In this document: positions 34,341 to 43,142 of the stretch, piece by piece
Layout: every line of letters begins with the position of its first letter
Numbering within the stretch: position 1 is the first letter of the stretch
NCBI GenBank assembly: GCA_038207265.1
Contig: JBBQZZ010000004.1
Coordinates: forward strand, 1-64,000
Direction of reading: 5' to 3'
Source: JACMLD01 sp038207265
Lineage (GTDB): Bacteria > Bacteroidota > Bacteroidia > Chitinophagales > Chitinophagaceae
DNA length: 64,000 nucleotides
Position numbers and translations under genes: made by a program
Notes under the pieces: model-generated
What the model was told of the DNA's origin: nothing
Databases searched by the model: none
The model's input: the letters and a program-made list of their open reading frames with translations, nothing else

Positions 34341-35243
34341 TCAGAATAAGTTGGGGAAGTCTGTAATAATGCCATCCACGCCCATTCCTTTTAACCGCTC
34401 TATTTCTTTTTTATCGTTCACCGTCCAGGGAATGACTTTGATTTTTTTCTCATGGCAACTGTCTAATAATTTTTGATTGACCAGTGGGTAAGCCGGACTG
34501 TAAACTGAGGGCGTATAACCCAATTGACTCAACTGTTCGTTGAGACTGCGTTTGTCAAAATCTTCAATCAGCAAAGCCGTTTTCATAAACGGATAATTGT
34601 GATGTATGATCTGCAATGTCCTGGGATCAAAAGACTGGATGATAACCCTGTCTTCTACGCGCTTATCCAGAATAACATTCATCAGTAATTCAACAAACGC
34701 TGCCGGCGCAGGATGATAAATATTGTCTGTGAGCGAACTTGTTTTGGTTTCAATATTATAAAACGGTTTTGTAATATTTTGGGTTGTGGCGTAAGCTTCT
34801 GCATTGGCGATGACCTCACTCAACAAGGGCTTGCTTGCTTTCAGCTTCTCCTGCTGCGGAAACCGGGAGTGCGGTTTTAATCCAACATCATACTGCTGCG
34901 TTTCCGCAAATGTCATTTTAAATATATTGTAGTTCTTCTCATCCTTACTATCAATATAACTTCCGTCCGGTTTTGTAGTGATTTCATGATTGAAAAAAGG
35001 TTCATGAGAAAGAATTACTTTTTTATCACTTGTAATAACAGCATCCATCTCTAAAGTAGTAACTCCCAGGTCAAGTCCTTTGAGCATTGCGGGTATGGTA
35101 TTCTCGGGCATTAATCCCCTCGCACCGCGGTGACCTTCTTTGTCGAATACTGGTAAATTCATTTTTAAATGCCTTGCAGTGTGACACCCAATAATAAATA
35201 GTACGGTGAACAAAAGTTCAACTATCTCTCGCTTCTTTTTCAT
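34341..35243 (-). CDS. Glycerophosphodiester phosphodiesterase lipoprotein
   Basis: 300 residues. The N terminus has a membrane stretch ending LFIIGC, a lipobox, so the enzyme is probably a periplasmic lipoprotein. The catalytic domain is GDPD: EGHRGARGLMPENT holds the catalytic His and the Glu ligand, TLEMDAVITSD the metal-binding Glu/Asp, and LSHEP the second His. Hydrolyses glycerophosphodiesters to glycerol 3-phosphate and alcohol. A degraded relative lies at 39219-39695. Single gene. Confidence 0.92.
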   Translation of the reverse strand: MKKKREIVELLFTVLFIIGCHTARHLKMNLPVFDKEGHRGARGLMPENTIPAMLKGLDLGVTTLEMDAVITSDKKVILSHEPFFNHEITTKPDGSYIDSKDEKNYNIFKMTFAETQQYDVGLKPHSRFPQQEKLKASKPLLSEVIANAEAYATTQNITKPFYNIETKTSSLTDNIYHPAPAAFVELLMNVILDKRVEDRVIIQSFDPRTLQIIHHNYPFMKTALLIEDFDKRSLNEQLSQLGYTPSVYSPAYPLVNQKLLDSCHEKKIKVIPWTVNDKKEIERLKGMGVDGIITDFPNLF

Positions 35244-35275
35244 TTTATAAAAATAAATCCGGCACGTTTTCTAAT

Positions 35276-35914
35276 TCAGGACTTCCCATTAAATAATTGT
35301 GAACTGCGCTTTTCCATTTCTGTTGCAATCGCTGCTGCTTCCCCACCTTGTTCTTTCAGGTGCGGAATGATGTTTTCATAAGATTGCTGGTTGCGGTTCT
35401 GGCTAAGTTTAAATACATTGTCGAGATGAGTGACTTCCAGTTCAAATGCAACAATGGCCTTCATCATTTTGCTGACATAGTCTGCAGGCATTTTTTCAAC
35501 CAGCGCAGATGAATTTTTATTGTTTTCATAATGCGCCGTTGTGCGGGTCAATATATCCAGCAATGCATCTTCACCCAAATATTTCAACACTCCTTTTGCA
35601 TGGACTGTAATATAATTCCAGGTGGAAGCAGTTTGCGGATTGGAATACCAACTGGCACTTACATATGAGTGTGGGCCGGTGAATAATGCCAGTACATTGG
35701 GGTTTTGTTCGAATGCAATTTGATGATCAGTCTTACGTTGCACATGACCGTATAAAAATATCTTATTGTCTTTTTCTTCCAATAACAAAGGAACCTGCGT
35801 TGCCACCGGTTGATTGTTTGCATCGCAGCCGGTTAAAACAACAAAAGAATTTTGCTGCATAAACTGCTTTACAATTGCTATGTCGCTTTCTTTAAAATAT
35901 GAGAAGTTGTACAT
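35276..35914 (-). CDS. PaiB-family FMN-binding protein
   Basis: 212 residues with the split-barrel flavin fold. HVQRKTDHQ, NVLALFTGPHSYVSASWY and TWNYITVHAKG are the PaiB signature. Bacillus PaiB is described as a negative regulator of sporulation and protease genes; in Bacteroidota the role is unknown and binding of FMN or heme is the family-level expectation. 32 bp upstream of the GDPD gene on the same strand. Confidence 0.9.
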   Translation of the reverse strand: MYNFSYFKESDIAIVKQFMQQNSFVVLTGCDANNQPVATQVPLLLEEKDNKIFLYGHVQRKTDHQIAFEQNPNVLALFTGPHSYVSASWYSNPQTASTWNYITVHAKGVLKYLGEDALLDILTRTTAHYENNKNSSALVEKMPADYVSKMMKAIVAFELEVTHLDNVFKLSQNRNQQSYENIIPHLKEQGGEAAAIATEMEKRSSQLFNGKS

Positions 35915-35967
35915 GAAAGAAAAAAATCAATTTTATTTTATTATTTACAACTTAAAACTTAATACTC

Positions 35968-37065
35968 CTACGCTACCACTTCCACCACTTTTGTAGCTTC
36001 CATATTTGCATTGCGCATGGCAACGCTTCTTACGGTGTGGCCGGCAAATTCTATGAATGCTTTTTTTGTAATGGCATCATCGCCCATCATAACAGGTATA
36101 CCGCTATCACCGCCTTCACGAATGTTTTGTACCAATGGAATTTGCCCCAGTAATGGCAAATCATATTCTTCAGCCAGTTTTTTACCACCGTCTTTTCCAA
36201 AAATGTAGTATTTATTGTTGGGTAATTCTGCAGGAGTAAAATAGCTCATGTTTTCAATAAGGCCAATGATGGGAACCTTTATCTGTGCCTGCCCAAACAT
36301 TGCAATTCCTTTTTTTGCATCTGCCAATGCTACATCCTGTGGAGTTGTAACGATGATGGCACCTGTTACAGGCACAGTCTGCAAAATTGTCAAATGAATA
36401 TCACCGGTACCCGGTGGCATATCAATTACCAGGTAATCCAGTTCATCCCAGAAAACATCTGTCACAAATTGTTTGATGGCACTGCTGGCCATTGGACCGC
36501 GCCATACGACAGCACTTTTTTCGTCTACCAATAACCCAATGCTCATCAATTTTATACCATAGCGTTCAATTGGAACAATCTTTCCTTTGTCTTCCCCCAC
36601 ATCCATCATCATTGGTCTTTCTCCTCTCACGCCGAACATAATAGGTACGCTTGGACCGTAAATATCCGCGTCCATCAATCCTACTTTGGCATTACCCTGG
36701 CTAAGTGCCAAAGCAAGATTTGCAGCAATGGTGCTTTTACCTACACCTCCTTTACCACTCATTACTGCAATGATATTTTTTACTTTGGGTAGAACCTGCC
36801 CGGCATCTGTTCGTTTACTTGATGTGTTTGAAGTAAAATTTACTTTTACAATAGCATCTTTATTTACAAGTAATTTCACTGCATTCTCGCACGCACCCCG
36901 CATCATGTCTTTCATAGGGCAGGCAGGTGTAGTAAGGACTATGGTAAAAGAAACATTATTGCCTTCAACAACAACGTCCTTTACCATATTAAGTGTGACC
37001 AGATCTTTACCAAGGTCGGGTTCCTGCACATTGCTCAATGCACTTAATATTTGTTCTTGTGTCAT
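35968..37065 (-). CDS. apbC: Mrp/NBP35-type Fe-S carrier ATPase
   Basis: 365 residues. An N-terminal MIP18/DUF59 domain (about 1-80, with TTPACPMKDMM) precedes a ParA-like ATPase: deviant Walker A GKGGVGKSTIAANLA near residue 105, DADIYGPSVP and DMPPGTGD. The usual C-terminal CPxC, which bridges the Fe-S cluster in a Mrp dimer, is not there: ENMSYFTPAELPNNKYYIFG has no Cys. The DUF59 Cys is kept. I believe this is a lineage feature of Bacteroidota. Role in cluster delivery is by family. Confidence 0.92.
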   Translation of the reverse strand: MTQEQILSALSNVQEPDLGKDLVTLNMVKDVVVEGNNVSFTIVLTTPACPMKDMMRGACENAVKLLVNKDAIVKVNFTSNTSSKRTDAGQVLPKVKNIIAVMSGKGGVGKSTIAANLALALSQGNAKVGLMDADIYGPSVPIMFGVRGERPMMMDVGEDKGKIVPIERYGIKLMSIGLLVDEKSAVVWRGPMASSAIKQFVTDVFWDELDYLVIDMPPGTGDIHLTILQTVPVTGAIIVTTPQDVALADAKKGIAMFGQAQIKVPIIGLIENMSYFTPAELPNNKYYIFGKDGGKKLAEEYDLPLLGQIPLVQNIREGGDSGIPVMMGDDAITKKAFIEFAGHTVRSVAMRNANMEATKVVEVVA

Positions 37066-37132
37066 TATGTTAAGAAGATTATGTTAAAAAAAATTGCCAG
37101 CCGCAAAATTAGCCAATAGCAAGTGTAATTTG

Positions 37133-37165
37133 TTGCAATTGACAAAAATGAAGTAATTATCTTTG
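37133..37165 (+). promoter_or_regulatory. Predicted promoter
   Basis: TATCTTTG at 37158-37165 matches TAnnTTTG exactly; TTG at 37133-37135, 22 nt upstream, is a partial -33 box. The start near 37172 leaves a leader of about 70 nt to the ATG at 37243. Confidence 0.45.
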
Positions 37166-37242
37166 AAGCTTATGAGATCATAAAAATTATGTATCAAGAA
37201 AAGGATTGAATCGCCGTATTAAAAAGAATTTTAATAAACCAG

Positions 37243-37881
37243 ATGAGACGATTTCTACTAATTGTAATATTTTCCGCCTGTATTGTATTTAAATCCCAGG
37301 CTCAATTTGAGCAGTTGAAAGATTCCGTTGTGCAATTGTATGGAGTGGTAATGACGGCCGACAGCTTAAAGGGTATTCCACTGGTGAGTGTAATGGTGAA
37401 AGGACAAAACCGGGGAAGTATAAGTAACGACCAGGGTGTTTTTTCTATTGTAGTTTTAAAGGGTGATAAGGTTGAGTTTTCCAGTGTTGGTTACAAACCT
37501 AAAATGATAGAAATACCGAAAAATTTATCGGGCAACCAATGGAGCATTATACAATTGATGGTAGTTGATACGGTTTATTTGCCTGCTACCATCATAAGGC
37601 CGCGACCAACAAAGGAGCAATTTGACCGCGATTTTGTAAACATCAGAATGCCTGATGACAATCTTGAAATAGCCCGCAAAAATAATGATGAAGCTACCCG
37701 CACCGCCCTTATGCGTATTCTACCGAGAGATGGACGTGAAGCCGCAAACTATGCTTTAACACAAGGTGCAAAAAAATATTATTATTCCGGTCAAACACCG
37801 CCCATTGGTTTGTTAAACCCGCTGGCCTGGGCCGATTTTATACAAGCATGGAAGCGGGGAGATTTTAAAAATAGAAAGTAA
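37243..37881 (+). CDS. Exported protein with CarboxypepD-reg-like domain
   Basis: 212 residues. A signal peptide ends near FKSQA-QF, then a carboxypeptidase regulatory-like beta sandwich (about 28-115): YGVVMTADSLKGIPLVSVMV, NDQGVFSIVVLKGDKVEFSSVGY, of the type found in front of TonB-dependent receptors and in stand-alone envelope proteins. The C-terminal 90 residues are helical and unrecognised. No receptor domain follows. Confidence 0.82.
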   Translation: MRRFLLIVIFSACIVFKSQAQFEQLKDSVVQLYGVVMTADSLKGIPLVSVMVKGQNRGSISNDQGVFSIVVLKGDKVEFSSVGYKPKMIEIPKNLSGNQWSIIQLMVVDTVYLPATIIRPRPTKEQFDRDFVNIRMPDDNLEIARKNNDEATRTALMRILPRDGREAANYALTQGAKKYYYSGQTPPIGLLNPLAWADFIQAWKRGDFKNRK

Positions 37882-37911
37882 CCTTCGCCATATTTATTGC
37901 ATTTACAATAG

Positions 37912-37941
37912 ATCGGTTATTTAGTTACCGATAATTTTATT
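37912..37941 (+). terminator. Possible terminator
   Basis: ATCGGT/ACCGAT stem (37912-37917 with 37927-37932) with a 9-nt loop and AATTTTATT after it, about 30 nt beyond the stop at 37881. Weak stem. Confidence 0.4.
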
Positions 37942-38076
37942 CTCCAATAAACCTCATTTTATTGCTCATCCTCAGGCAATGAATGCCTGTTCCCCCTGGT
38001 ACGTTGGTTTATTGGCAGTTCAGAAACCACGACGGTTATCTTATCTTGCAAAACAATCAACCAAATAAGTTCAACC

Positions 38077-38970
38077 ATGATTAAAACGATTGCTGTTATT
38101 GGTGCAGGTACCATGGGTAACGGTATTGCCCATGTGTTTGCGCAAAAAGGGTTTGAAGTAAATCTCATTGACGTTTCAAGTGTGCAATTGGATAAGGCGC
38201 TGAATACAATTGAAAAAAACCTGGATCGGCAACTAAGCAAAGCCGTTATAACGGATGAAATAAAAAAGGCTACACTTGACCATTTGCACAAACATACTTC
38301 CATTGCGGCAGGTGTAAACGAAACCCAGTTGATTATAGAAGCCGCAACGGAAAACACTGATTTGAAATTAAAAATCTTTAAAGAAATAGATCAGGCTGCG
38401 CCTGCAGGCGCCATCCTTGCCAGTAATACATCTTCAATCTCTATTACAAAAATTGCTGCCGCCACTACCCGACCCGGTGATGTAATTGGGATGCATTTTA
38501 TGAACCCTGTACCGGTCATGAAACTGGTGGAAATAATAAATGGATATGCCACAAAAAAAGAAGTAACCGATACAATTGTTGCTTTAAGCCTGCAATTGGG
38601 TAAGACGCCCTGTGTGGCGAACGATTATCCTGGTTTTATTGCAAACAGGATATTAATGCCTATGATAAATGAAGCTATTTATTCTTTATATGAAGGCGTT
38701 GGAGATATGATGGCTATTGATACCGTGATGAAACTTGGAATGGCTCATCCCATGGGACCTTTGCAACTGGCAGACTTTATTGGTCTTGATGTATGCCTAT
38801 CCATCCTGAAAGTATTGCAGGATGGATTTGGCAATCCAAAATATGCTCCATGTCCACTGCTGGTTAATATGGTATCTGCCGGTAAACTGGGAGTAAAAAG
38901 TGGTGAAGGCTTTTATGTGTATACGGCGGGTAGCAAAGATCTAGTAGTGAGTGAGCGTTTTAGATCATAG
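38077..38970 (+). CDS. 3-hydroxyacyl-CoA (3-hydroxybutyryl-CoA) dehydrogenase
   Basis: 297 residues; NAD-dependent oxidation of 3-hydroxyacyl-CoA. Rossmann start IGAGTMGNGIAHVFAQKG, SNTSSISITKIA with the catalytic Ser region, GMHFMNPVPVMKLVE with the catalytic His, and a C-terminal dimer domain ending KLGVKSGEGFYVY. Matches the PaaH/Hbd type. Stand-alone, so pathway (fatty acid, phenylacetate or butyrate) cannot be decided. Confidence 0.93.
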   Translation: MIKTIAVIGAGTMGNGIAHVFAQKGFEVNLIDVSSVQLDKALNTIEKNLDRQLSKAVITDEIKKATLDHLHKHTSIAAGVNETQLIIEAATENTDLKLKIFKEIDQAAPAGAILASNTSSISITKIAAATTRPGDVIGMHFMNPVPVMKLVEIINGYATKKEVTDTIVALSLQLGKTPCVANDYPGFIANRILMPMINEAIYSLYEGVGDMMAIDTVMKLGMAHPMGPLQLADFIGLDVCLSILKVLQDGFGNPKYAPCPLLVNMVSAGKLGVKSGEGFYVYTAGSKDLVVSERFRS

Positions 38971-39028
38971 TTTCCTAACAATTCACTCGAAGTTTATCGA
39001 TCCGGTTTTGATATATTTTTTTATGTAA

Positions 39029-39232
39029 AAAGAAGGTGCATTTGAAATCAAAAGCAAATTATACAAAAATGAATCTTCGGTAAAACTGGATATAAAGTTT
39101 GGAAAGACATATTATGTAAAATCAATGACCCATTGGCGAATTAAAAGCCTGTTATACAATTTCAAACTTGAGAAGGCAATTGTTTCGCCTGACCGTGGCC
39201 AAGCGGGATTTGGAAATGTCAATCTGCAATAA
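39029..39232 (+). pseudogene. Possible gene remnant without a start codon
   Basis: 67 codons open directly after a TAA, ending at a TAA at 39230-39232, with normal protein-like composition (segments VKLDIKFGKTYYVKSM and EKAIVSPDRGQAGFG). The GKTYYVK segment recalls the end of DUF2846-type lipoproteins, but only faintly. There is no ATG until the middle, so I read it as a 3' fragment. It overlaps the end of the degraded GDPD-like gene on the other strand. Confidence 0.25.
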
Positions 39233-39695
39233 ATAATAATGTCTTGTCTGTTCTTGTTTCAGTAAACCCGAACCTATGTGGCTGAGGAAATGGTTTGACT
39301 TCTTTAGATCTTTCCTGCATTGTAAAAACAGTGCTATATCGCATTATTTTAATATTCCGGAATGTGTTTGTAAAATGCATTTTAAAATAATTGTACTTTT
39401 TCTGACCGTTTAACTTTATATAATTAGTGTGCTGCATCGTGCTATTCCGCCAGCCGTAAAACGAATCATTAGAATAATTTAACGGATTGACGTTGATAAC
39501 AGGGGCATACATTCCTGACACAGGTTCAAAATTATTTATACCCAATTGTTTAATATTCCCTGGTATCAATCTGACCACAATCGGTTTATTCTGAACAGGG
39601 CCTGGTAAATTCATTACCGGCTGTCTTGAGTAATGGAATCCAATTACAAAAAGCAAAGTCAATATCAGCTCTGCCATTTCCCTTTTCGCATTCAT
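39219..39695 (-). pseudogene. Degenerate paralog of the GDPD lipoprotein gene
   Basis: 158 residues from ATG at 39695. It aligns by eye with the GDPD protein at 34341-35243: KREMAELILTLLFVIGFHYS against KREIVELLFTVLFIIGCHTA, then MNLP, RLIPGNI against GLMPENT, KKYNYFKMHF against KNYNIFKMTF, and FTMQERSKEVKP against FPQQEKLKASKP. The lipobox Cys is Phe, and the catalytic HRGARG, EMDA and SHEP motifs are gone; the frame ends at about half the parent's length. It cannot be a GDPD enzyme. Either a decayed copy or a copy kept for another use; the frame is still open. It starts 2 bp after the eRF1-domain-like gene. Confidence 0.65.
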
Positions 39696-39696
39696 C

Positions 39697-40080
39697 TTAG
39701 TGTTTTGAAAAATACTCCCGCACAAAAGCCTGCTGCTGGTTTTCTGTCATCTTACCGGCCTGGTGCACTTCAATTTTTATCTTTGCAAAATGCTGATCGG
39801 ACTTCAGGATATTCAACAATTCCGTTTTGGCATCGGTTGGTCCAAAAAGAATTACATGATCATACTCTTTAATCGCCCCGCTCAATTTATTGTAATACGC
39901 TGATTGCTGTTGCTGTTCCTTGTTGTGCATCAGGTGTTCACCTTTCCCCAGGGCTTGTTCCTTTTCTTCGTGGGTAAATGCTGTTGTTATTACTTCTATT
40001 GCCGCTGGAGCGGCTGTAAACACTATCAAATTGGCGTAGGCATGATCCATCCAGATTCCCAATCTTTTTTCTGCTGTCAT
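39697..40080 (-). CDS. eRF1 domain-like stress protein
   Basis: 127 residues. Segments MTAEKRLGIWMDHAYANLIV, YDHVILFGPTDAKTELLN and KMTENQQQAFVREYF are as in short bacterial proteins annotated 'translational machinery protein' or host-attachment/eRF1 domain-3-like. Biochemical role is unknown; a ribosome- or stress-linked role is by analogy. It is served by promoter P1 (40120-40190), whose predicted start leaves a leader of only about 33 nt, and so belongs to the local regulon. Confidence 0.7.
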   Translation of the reverse strand: MTAEKRLGIWMDHAYANLIVFTAAPAAIEVITTAFTHEEKEQALGKGEHLMHNKEQQQQSAYYNKLSGAIKEYDHVILFGPTDAKTELLNILKSDQHFAKIKIEVHQAGKMTENQQQAFVREYFSKH

Positions 40081-40119
40081 ACTGTTGTATTTTGTGTTTT
40101 ACACGTATCCGTTATTTCG

Positions 40120-40190
40120 CAAAGGTGAATGCATCTGCACCATAAAATGTTACACATTTATGTAAATAAATTGTATCCTTCACAGGTCAT
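40120..40190 (-). promoter_or_regulatory. Regulon promoter P1
   Basis: Half-sites on the plus strand: TTACA at 40150 and TTGTATCCTTCACAGGTCAT at 40171, exactly 21 bp apart. The minus-strand -7 box CACCTTTG is at 40120-40127, 28 nt from the start of TGTAA to ACCTTTG as in P2-P4. The weakest copy of the motif but with exact spacing. Drives 39697-40080; its far edge overlaps the stop of the 64-residue gene. Confidence 0.65.
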
Positions 40191-40381
40191 ACCGTGTCCT
40201 TGATGGTACGAACCAATCCAATACCCGAAAAGAAAAATAGCAAACCCAACAACCCAAAAATTATCAGGGATTTAACATCGCGGGTAGCACCCGAAGTTTT
40301 AGAAAATAACACAGCCGCATAAATAAGGCTTCCAATACCGAGCACTGTTAATATAGCTCCGAAGATTCTTTTTATGTTCAT
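40187..40381 (-). CDS. Small two-helix membrane protein
   Basis: 64 residues with two membrane helices (about 5-26 and 40-58) separated by a short charged loop (TSGATRDVK). No known domain. No clear promoter of its own was found in the 103 bp upstream, so it is probably read together with the lipoprotein gene 40485-40937. Confidence 0.7.
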   Translation of the reverse strand: MNIKRIFGAILTVLGIGSLIYAAVLFSKTSGATRDVKSLIIFGLLGLLFFFSGIGLVRTIKDTV

Positions 40382-40484
40382 TTACTTTTTTTGTACACGC
40401 ATGGCATTATCTTAAGCGGACTGGCTCACTCAAAGGCATCAGCATTCGGACAGAAGGAAAAGATGTCTTCATACAAGATTGCTT

Positions 40485-40937
40485 TTAATTTTTTTGCGCC
40501 AGATTTTCTGTCATCGCAGTAATGGATTTACCCAGTTCATCCATTTCCTTGTTAAAATCCTTTTTGAACAGTTCCCATTTGGTTTTATCGCCACCCTTGT
40601 ACTCCTCCATATTTACTTCCAATGCGGCATTTTTCTGATCAAAATCATTTAATTGATTCTGATATTTTACACGAATGCCTATTGGCTTCATTTTTATTTT
40701 TTCTTTTAAGACTGTAATACTGTGATCATATTCACTCAATCGCTTTTCTATCTCCTCGCTGAAGAGCATGTATTCACTGGCTGAATCCAGGTAAGCTTTT
40801 TGCCGTGCATAAGATATTTCGGTTGTACTTTCTTTAGCTATTGCGTCTTCCTCCTTTTTTACAGGCGTGTTATAGCAGGAGCATATATTAAAAATGATCA
40901 GGAGTCCAATGGCTATTTTAAGGATTTGCATTTTCAT
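40485..40937 (-). CDS. Coiled-coil lipoprotein, sll1863-like
   Basis: 150 residues. The lipobox NICSC gives acylated Cys at about residue 20 or 22. The rest is a long helical region with heptad-like charge pattern (EEIEKRLSEYDHSITVLKEK) ending in KWELFKKDFNKEMDELGKSI, which recalls the repeat of sll1863-type stress proteins. Promoter P2 lies 290 bp upstream, with a terminator at 41097-41128 between, so its expression may depend on read-through. Confidence 0.75.
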   Translation of the reverse strand: MKMQILKIAIGLLIIFNICSCYNTPVKKEEDAIAKESTTEISYARQKAYLDSASEYMLFSEEIEKRLSEYDHSITVLKEKIKMKPIGIRVKYQNQLNDFDQKNAALEVNMEEYKGGDKTKWELFKKDFNKEMDELGKSITAMTENLAQKN

Positions 40938-41096
40938 TTGTACTGCTATTTATGGTTTCCATCCTTCATTTGGCCACGGGTAGCGTAAATTCTATCTATC
41001 TCCGGCTAAAGCAGTAAACAGCATATTCTGGTTTTTATCAGCATGCAGGTTGTACAAATCAGCGGGAGAATTTTTTATGGCTAATAATTTGTAATG

Positions 41097-41128
41097 AAAA
41101 AACCGTCTTACTAATGCAAGACGATTTT
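41097..41128 (-). terminator. Terminator between P2 and the lipoprotein gene
   Basis: CGTCTT/AAGACG stem (41104-41109 with 41118-41123), loop of 8 nt, and six U in the minus direction (plus A tract 41097-41102). It lies about 170 nt beyond the histidine kinase stop and about 125 nt after the predicted P2 start. Confidence 0.7.
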
Positions 41129-41228
41129 CAACAAATACGCATAATTGAACATGTTACCCGTATTTATTTATGAATCCCCTAAAACCCCAAACCTGCATTG
41201 TTGCGTAAAAAATTGAAATATTTTATTG

Positions 41229-41299
41229 CAAAGATCAGCAGTAGAAGAGTAGAAACCTTTACACAATTACTAAAAAAACTTACATGATTCACATGTTTT
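41229..41299 (-). promoter_or_regulatory. Regulon promoter P2
   Basis: Plus-strand half-sites TTACA at 41259 and TTACATGATTCACATGTTTT at 41280 (21 bp apart); minus-strand -7 box GATCTTTG at 41229-41236, with 28 nt from TGTAA to ATCTTTG. Overlaps the stop codon of the PAS histidine kinase. Predicted start near 41222. Confidence 0.75.
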
Positions 41300-43142
41300 A
41301 ATGCTCATGGACAGTCCGCGGATATTGAAATTCTACTTTTAATTTATATCCTTTTCCCGGTCCTGATACAATCAAAACCTTTCCACCGTATAATTCTGCC
41401 CGGCTCATGATATTTCTGATGCCCACGCCTTTTCGCTTTTCGGATGTATTACAGCCCTGGCCATTATCCGAAATAACCAGCATTATTTTATCTCCCCGCC
41501 TGCTCAGATCAATCATTGCATGGGAAGCTTTGGCATGCCTGATGATATTGTTTAACTGCTCCTGTATAATTCTGAAAATATTGAGCTGCAGTTTTTCATC
41601 CAGTTCGTTTGCGATGATACCAGCATGATAAAATTCAATTTTTATTGCTGAAGCCATCATCACATCATTCAATAAGATTTGCACCCGTTCAAAAAAGCCC
41701 AGCACAAATAAACCGTTCGCCCCCATGGTTTTGGAAATCTTTCTGATCTCCTCTATCACACTTACAATACATTCGGACGCCTTGCCGAGGCAAAGGGTTC
41801 TGTCTGTTTCACTTTTTTTCGCCATATCCACATATAACTTGGCAGCCCCCAATATCTGGTTGAGATTATCATGTAATTCTTTCCCAATTTCTTCCCTTTC
41901 ATATTCCTGCGCTGTGATTACTGCTTCGGTAATCTCTTTTTGCTTTGTTAATTTTTCCTGCTCCAGTTTTTGTTGCAATAAAATTTTTTCTGTGATATCC
42001 GTAGCTATAGAAAAAAACCGATCACAATCCTGCTTTTCATTGAATAGTGGCTGTTTGTGGATATGCACCCAAAACCTGCGGCCAGATTTACTATAGTTGA
42101 TAATATCACAATCTGAAATCCGCCTGGTCAATAGTTGCTCTTTAAGGTACTGAAGGGTTGCAGGATCGGTTTCTTTACCATACAAAAAACTTTCCGGCGT
42201 CTTCCCTGTTACCTCTGCTTCTTCATATTCAGTTATTACGGTAAAAGCGTTGTTTACCCAAATTATTTTATCTTCTGTATCAGTAATAATAACAGCGTTG
42301 ACGGTCTGCTTTGCAAGCAGTGACAATTTTTTTTCACTTTCCAATAACTCCAGTTCCGTTAATTTCCTGACAGTAATATCCTGGGTTGCGCCAATCATCC
42401 TGGAAGGGATATTCTTTTCATGAACAATATGACCCCTGTCATGAACATATGCATATTCTCCATTAGATTTCCGGAATCTGTATTCATCTTCCCACAGAAC
42501 GCTCGTTACGTCCGACGTTACTTTATTAAACTTATTCATAACACGCAACCTGTCGTCGGGATGAAGCCGGCTTTCCCAAAAAAGTTGTGGAACCAGCGCA
42601 TTTTCTATCCGGTAACCAAAGGCTCTTTTGTGACCGCCATCTATCCAAAATATTTCTTTATTCGCCAGATCCCATTCCCAAAGACAATCATTTGTTACCT
42701 CGGTAACAAACTTGTACAATTCATTCACAATCTTTATCCGTTGTTGAGACCTGGAAGGGTTAGATGCATGCGAAATGCTTTTAAAAGAAACAGATAAAAT
42801 TTGATTGTAATAATAAGTGATTACTTCAAACCAGGTTCCCATTTCTTCCCAATATTCCTGGAAATGAACTGGTACGTCCTGTAGAAAAGACTTATGGTAA
42901 GCTGCGTAAAAATGTACGGGAATAATAGCCGCAAATTTTTCCCAGAGATTTTGGCCAATAATATCCTTTTGCAACACACCTAATATTTTCTCCGCCCCTT
43001 TGTTCCAATATTGCACTTGCCATCTGGCATCTACTGAAAATAGGCCACTGTTAATAGTTTCAGCGATTGTTCTTTCAGCATAAGATTCTTTATTATGCTT
43101 TTGCGTATCGTTGCCGTTGGCAGAAAAAGATAGGGAGTCCAT
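41298..43142 (-). CDS. PAS-domain sensor histidine kinase (HisKA_3 type)
   Basis: 614 residues, no membrane helix, so a soluble sensor. PAS-like domains at about 22-115, 145-262 (PAS plus PAC: HPDDR, YRFRKSNGEY) and 270-390 (TDTEDKIIWVNNAF, FFSIATDITEK). HisKA_3 dimerisation box EREEIGKELHDNLNQILG with phospho-His 424, and a HATPase domain at about 515-610 with DNGQGCN and GVGIRNI. This class normally pairs with a LuxR-type regulator; none is near, but a receiver-only regulator (44256) and an AraC regulator (44862) are. Promoter P3 lies 290 bp upstream, again with a terminator between. Confidence 0.92.
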   Translation of the reverse strand: MDSLSFSANGNDTQKHNKESYAERTIAETINSGLFSVDARWQVQYWNKGAEKILGVLQKDIIGQNLWEKFAAIIPVHFYAAYHKSFLQDVPVHFQEYWEEMGTWFEVITYYYNQILSVSFKSISHASNPSRSQQRIKIVNELYKFVTEVTNDCLWEWDLANKEIFWIDGGHKRAFGYRIENALVPQLFWESRLHPDDRLRVMNKFNKVTSDVTSVLWEDEYRFRKSNGEYAYVHDRGHIVHEKNIPSRMIGATQDITVRKLTELELLESEKKLSLLAKQTVNAVIITDTEDKIIWVNNAFTVITEYEEAEVTGKTPESFLYGKETDPATLQYLKEQLLTRRISDCDIINYSKSGRRFWVHIHKQPLFNEKQDCDRFFSIATDITEKILLQQKLEQEKLTKQKEITEAVITAQEYEREEIGKELHDNLNQILGAAKLYVDMAKKSETDRTLCLGKASECIVSVIEEIRKISKTMGANGLFVLGFFERVQILLNDVMMASAIKIEFYHAGIIANELDEKLQLNIFRIIQEQLNNIIRHAKASHAMIDLSRRGDKIMLVISDNGQGCNTSEKRKGVGIRNIMSRAELYGGKVLIVSGPGKGYKLKVEFQYPRTVHEH

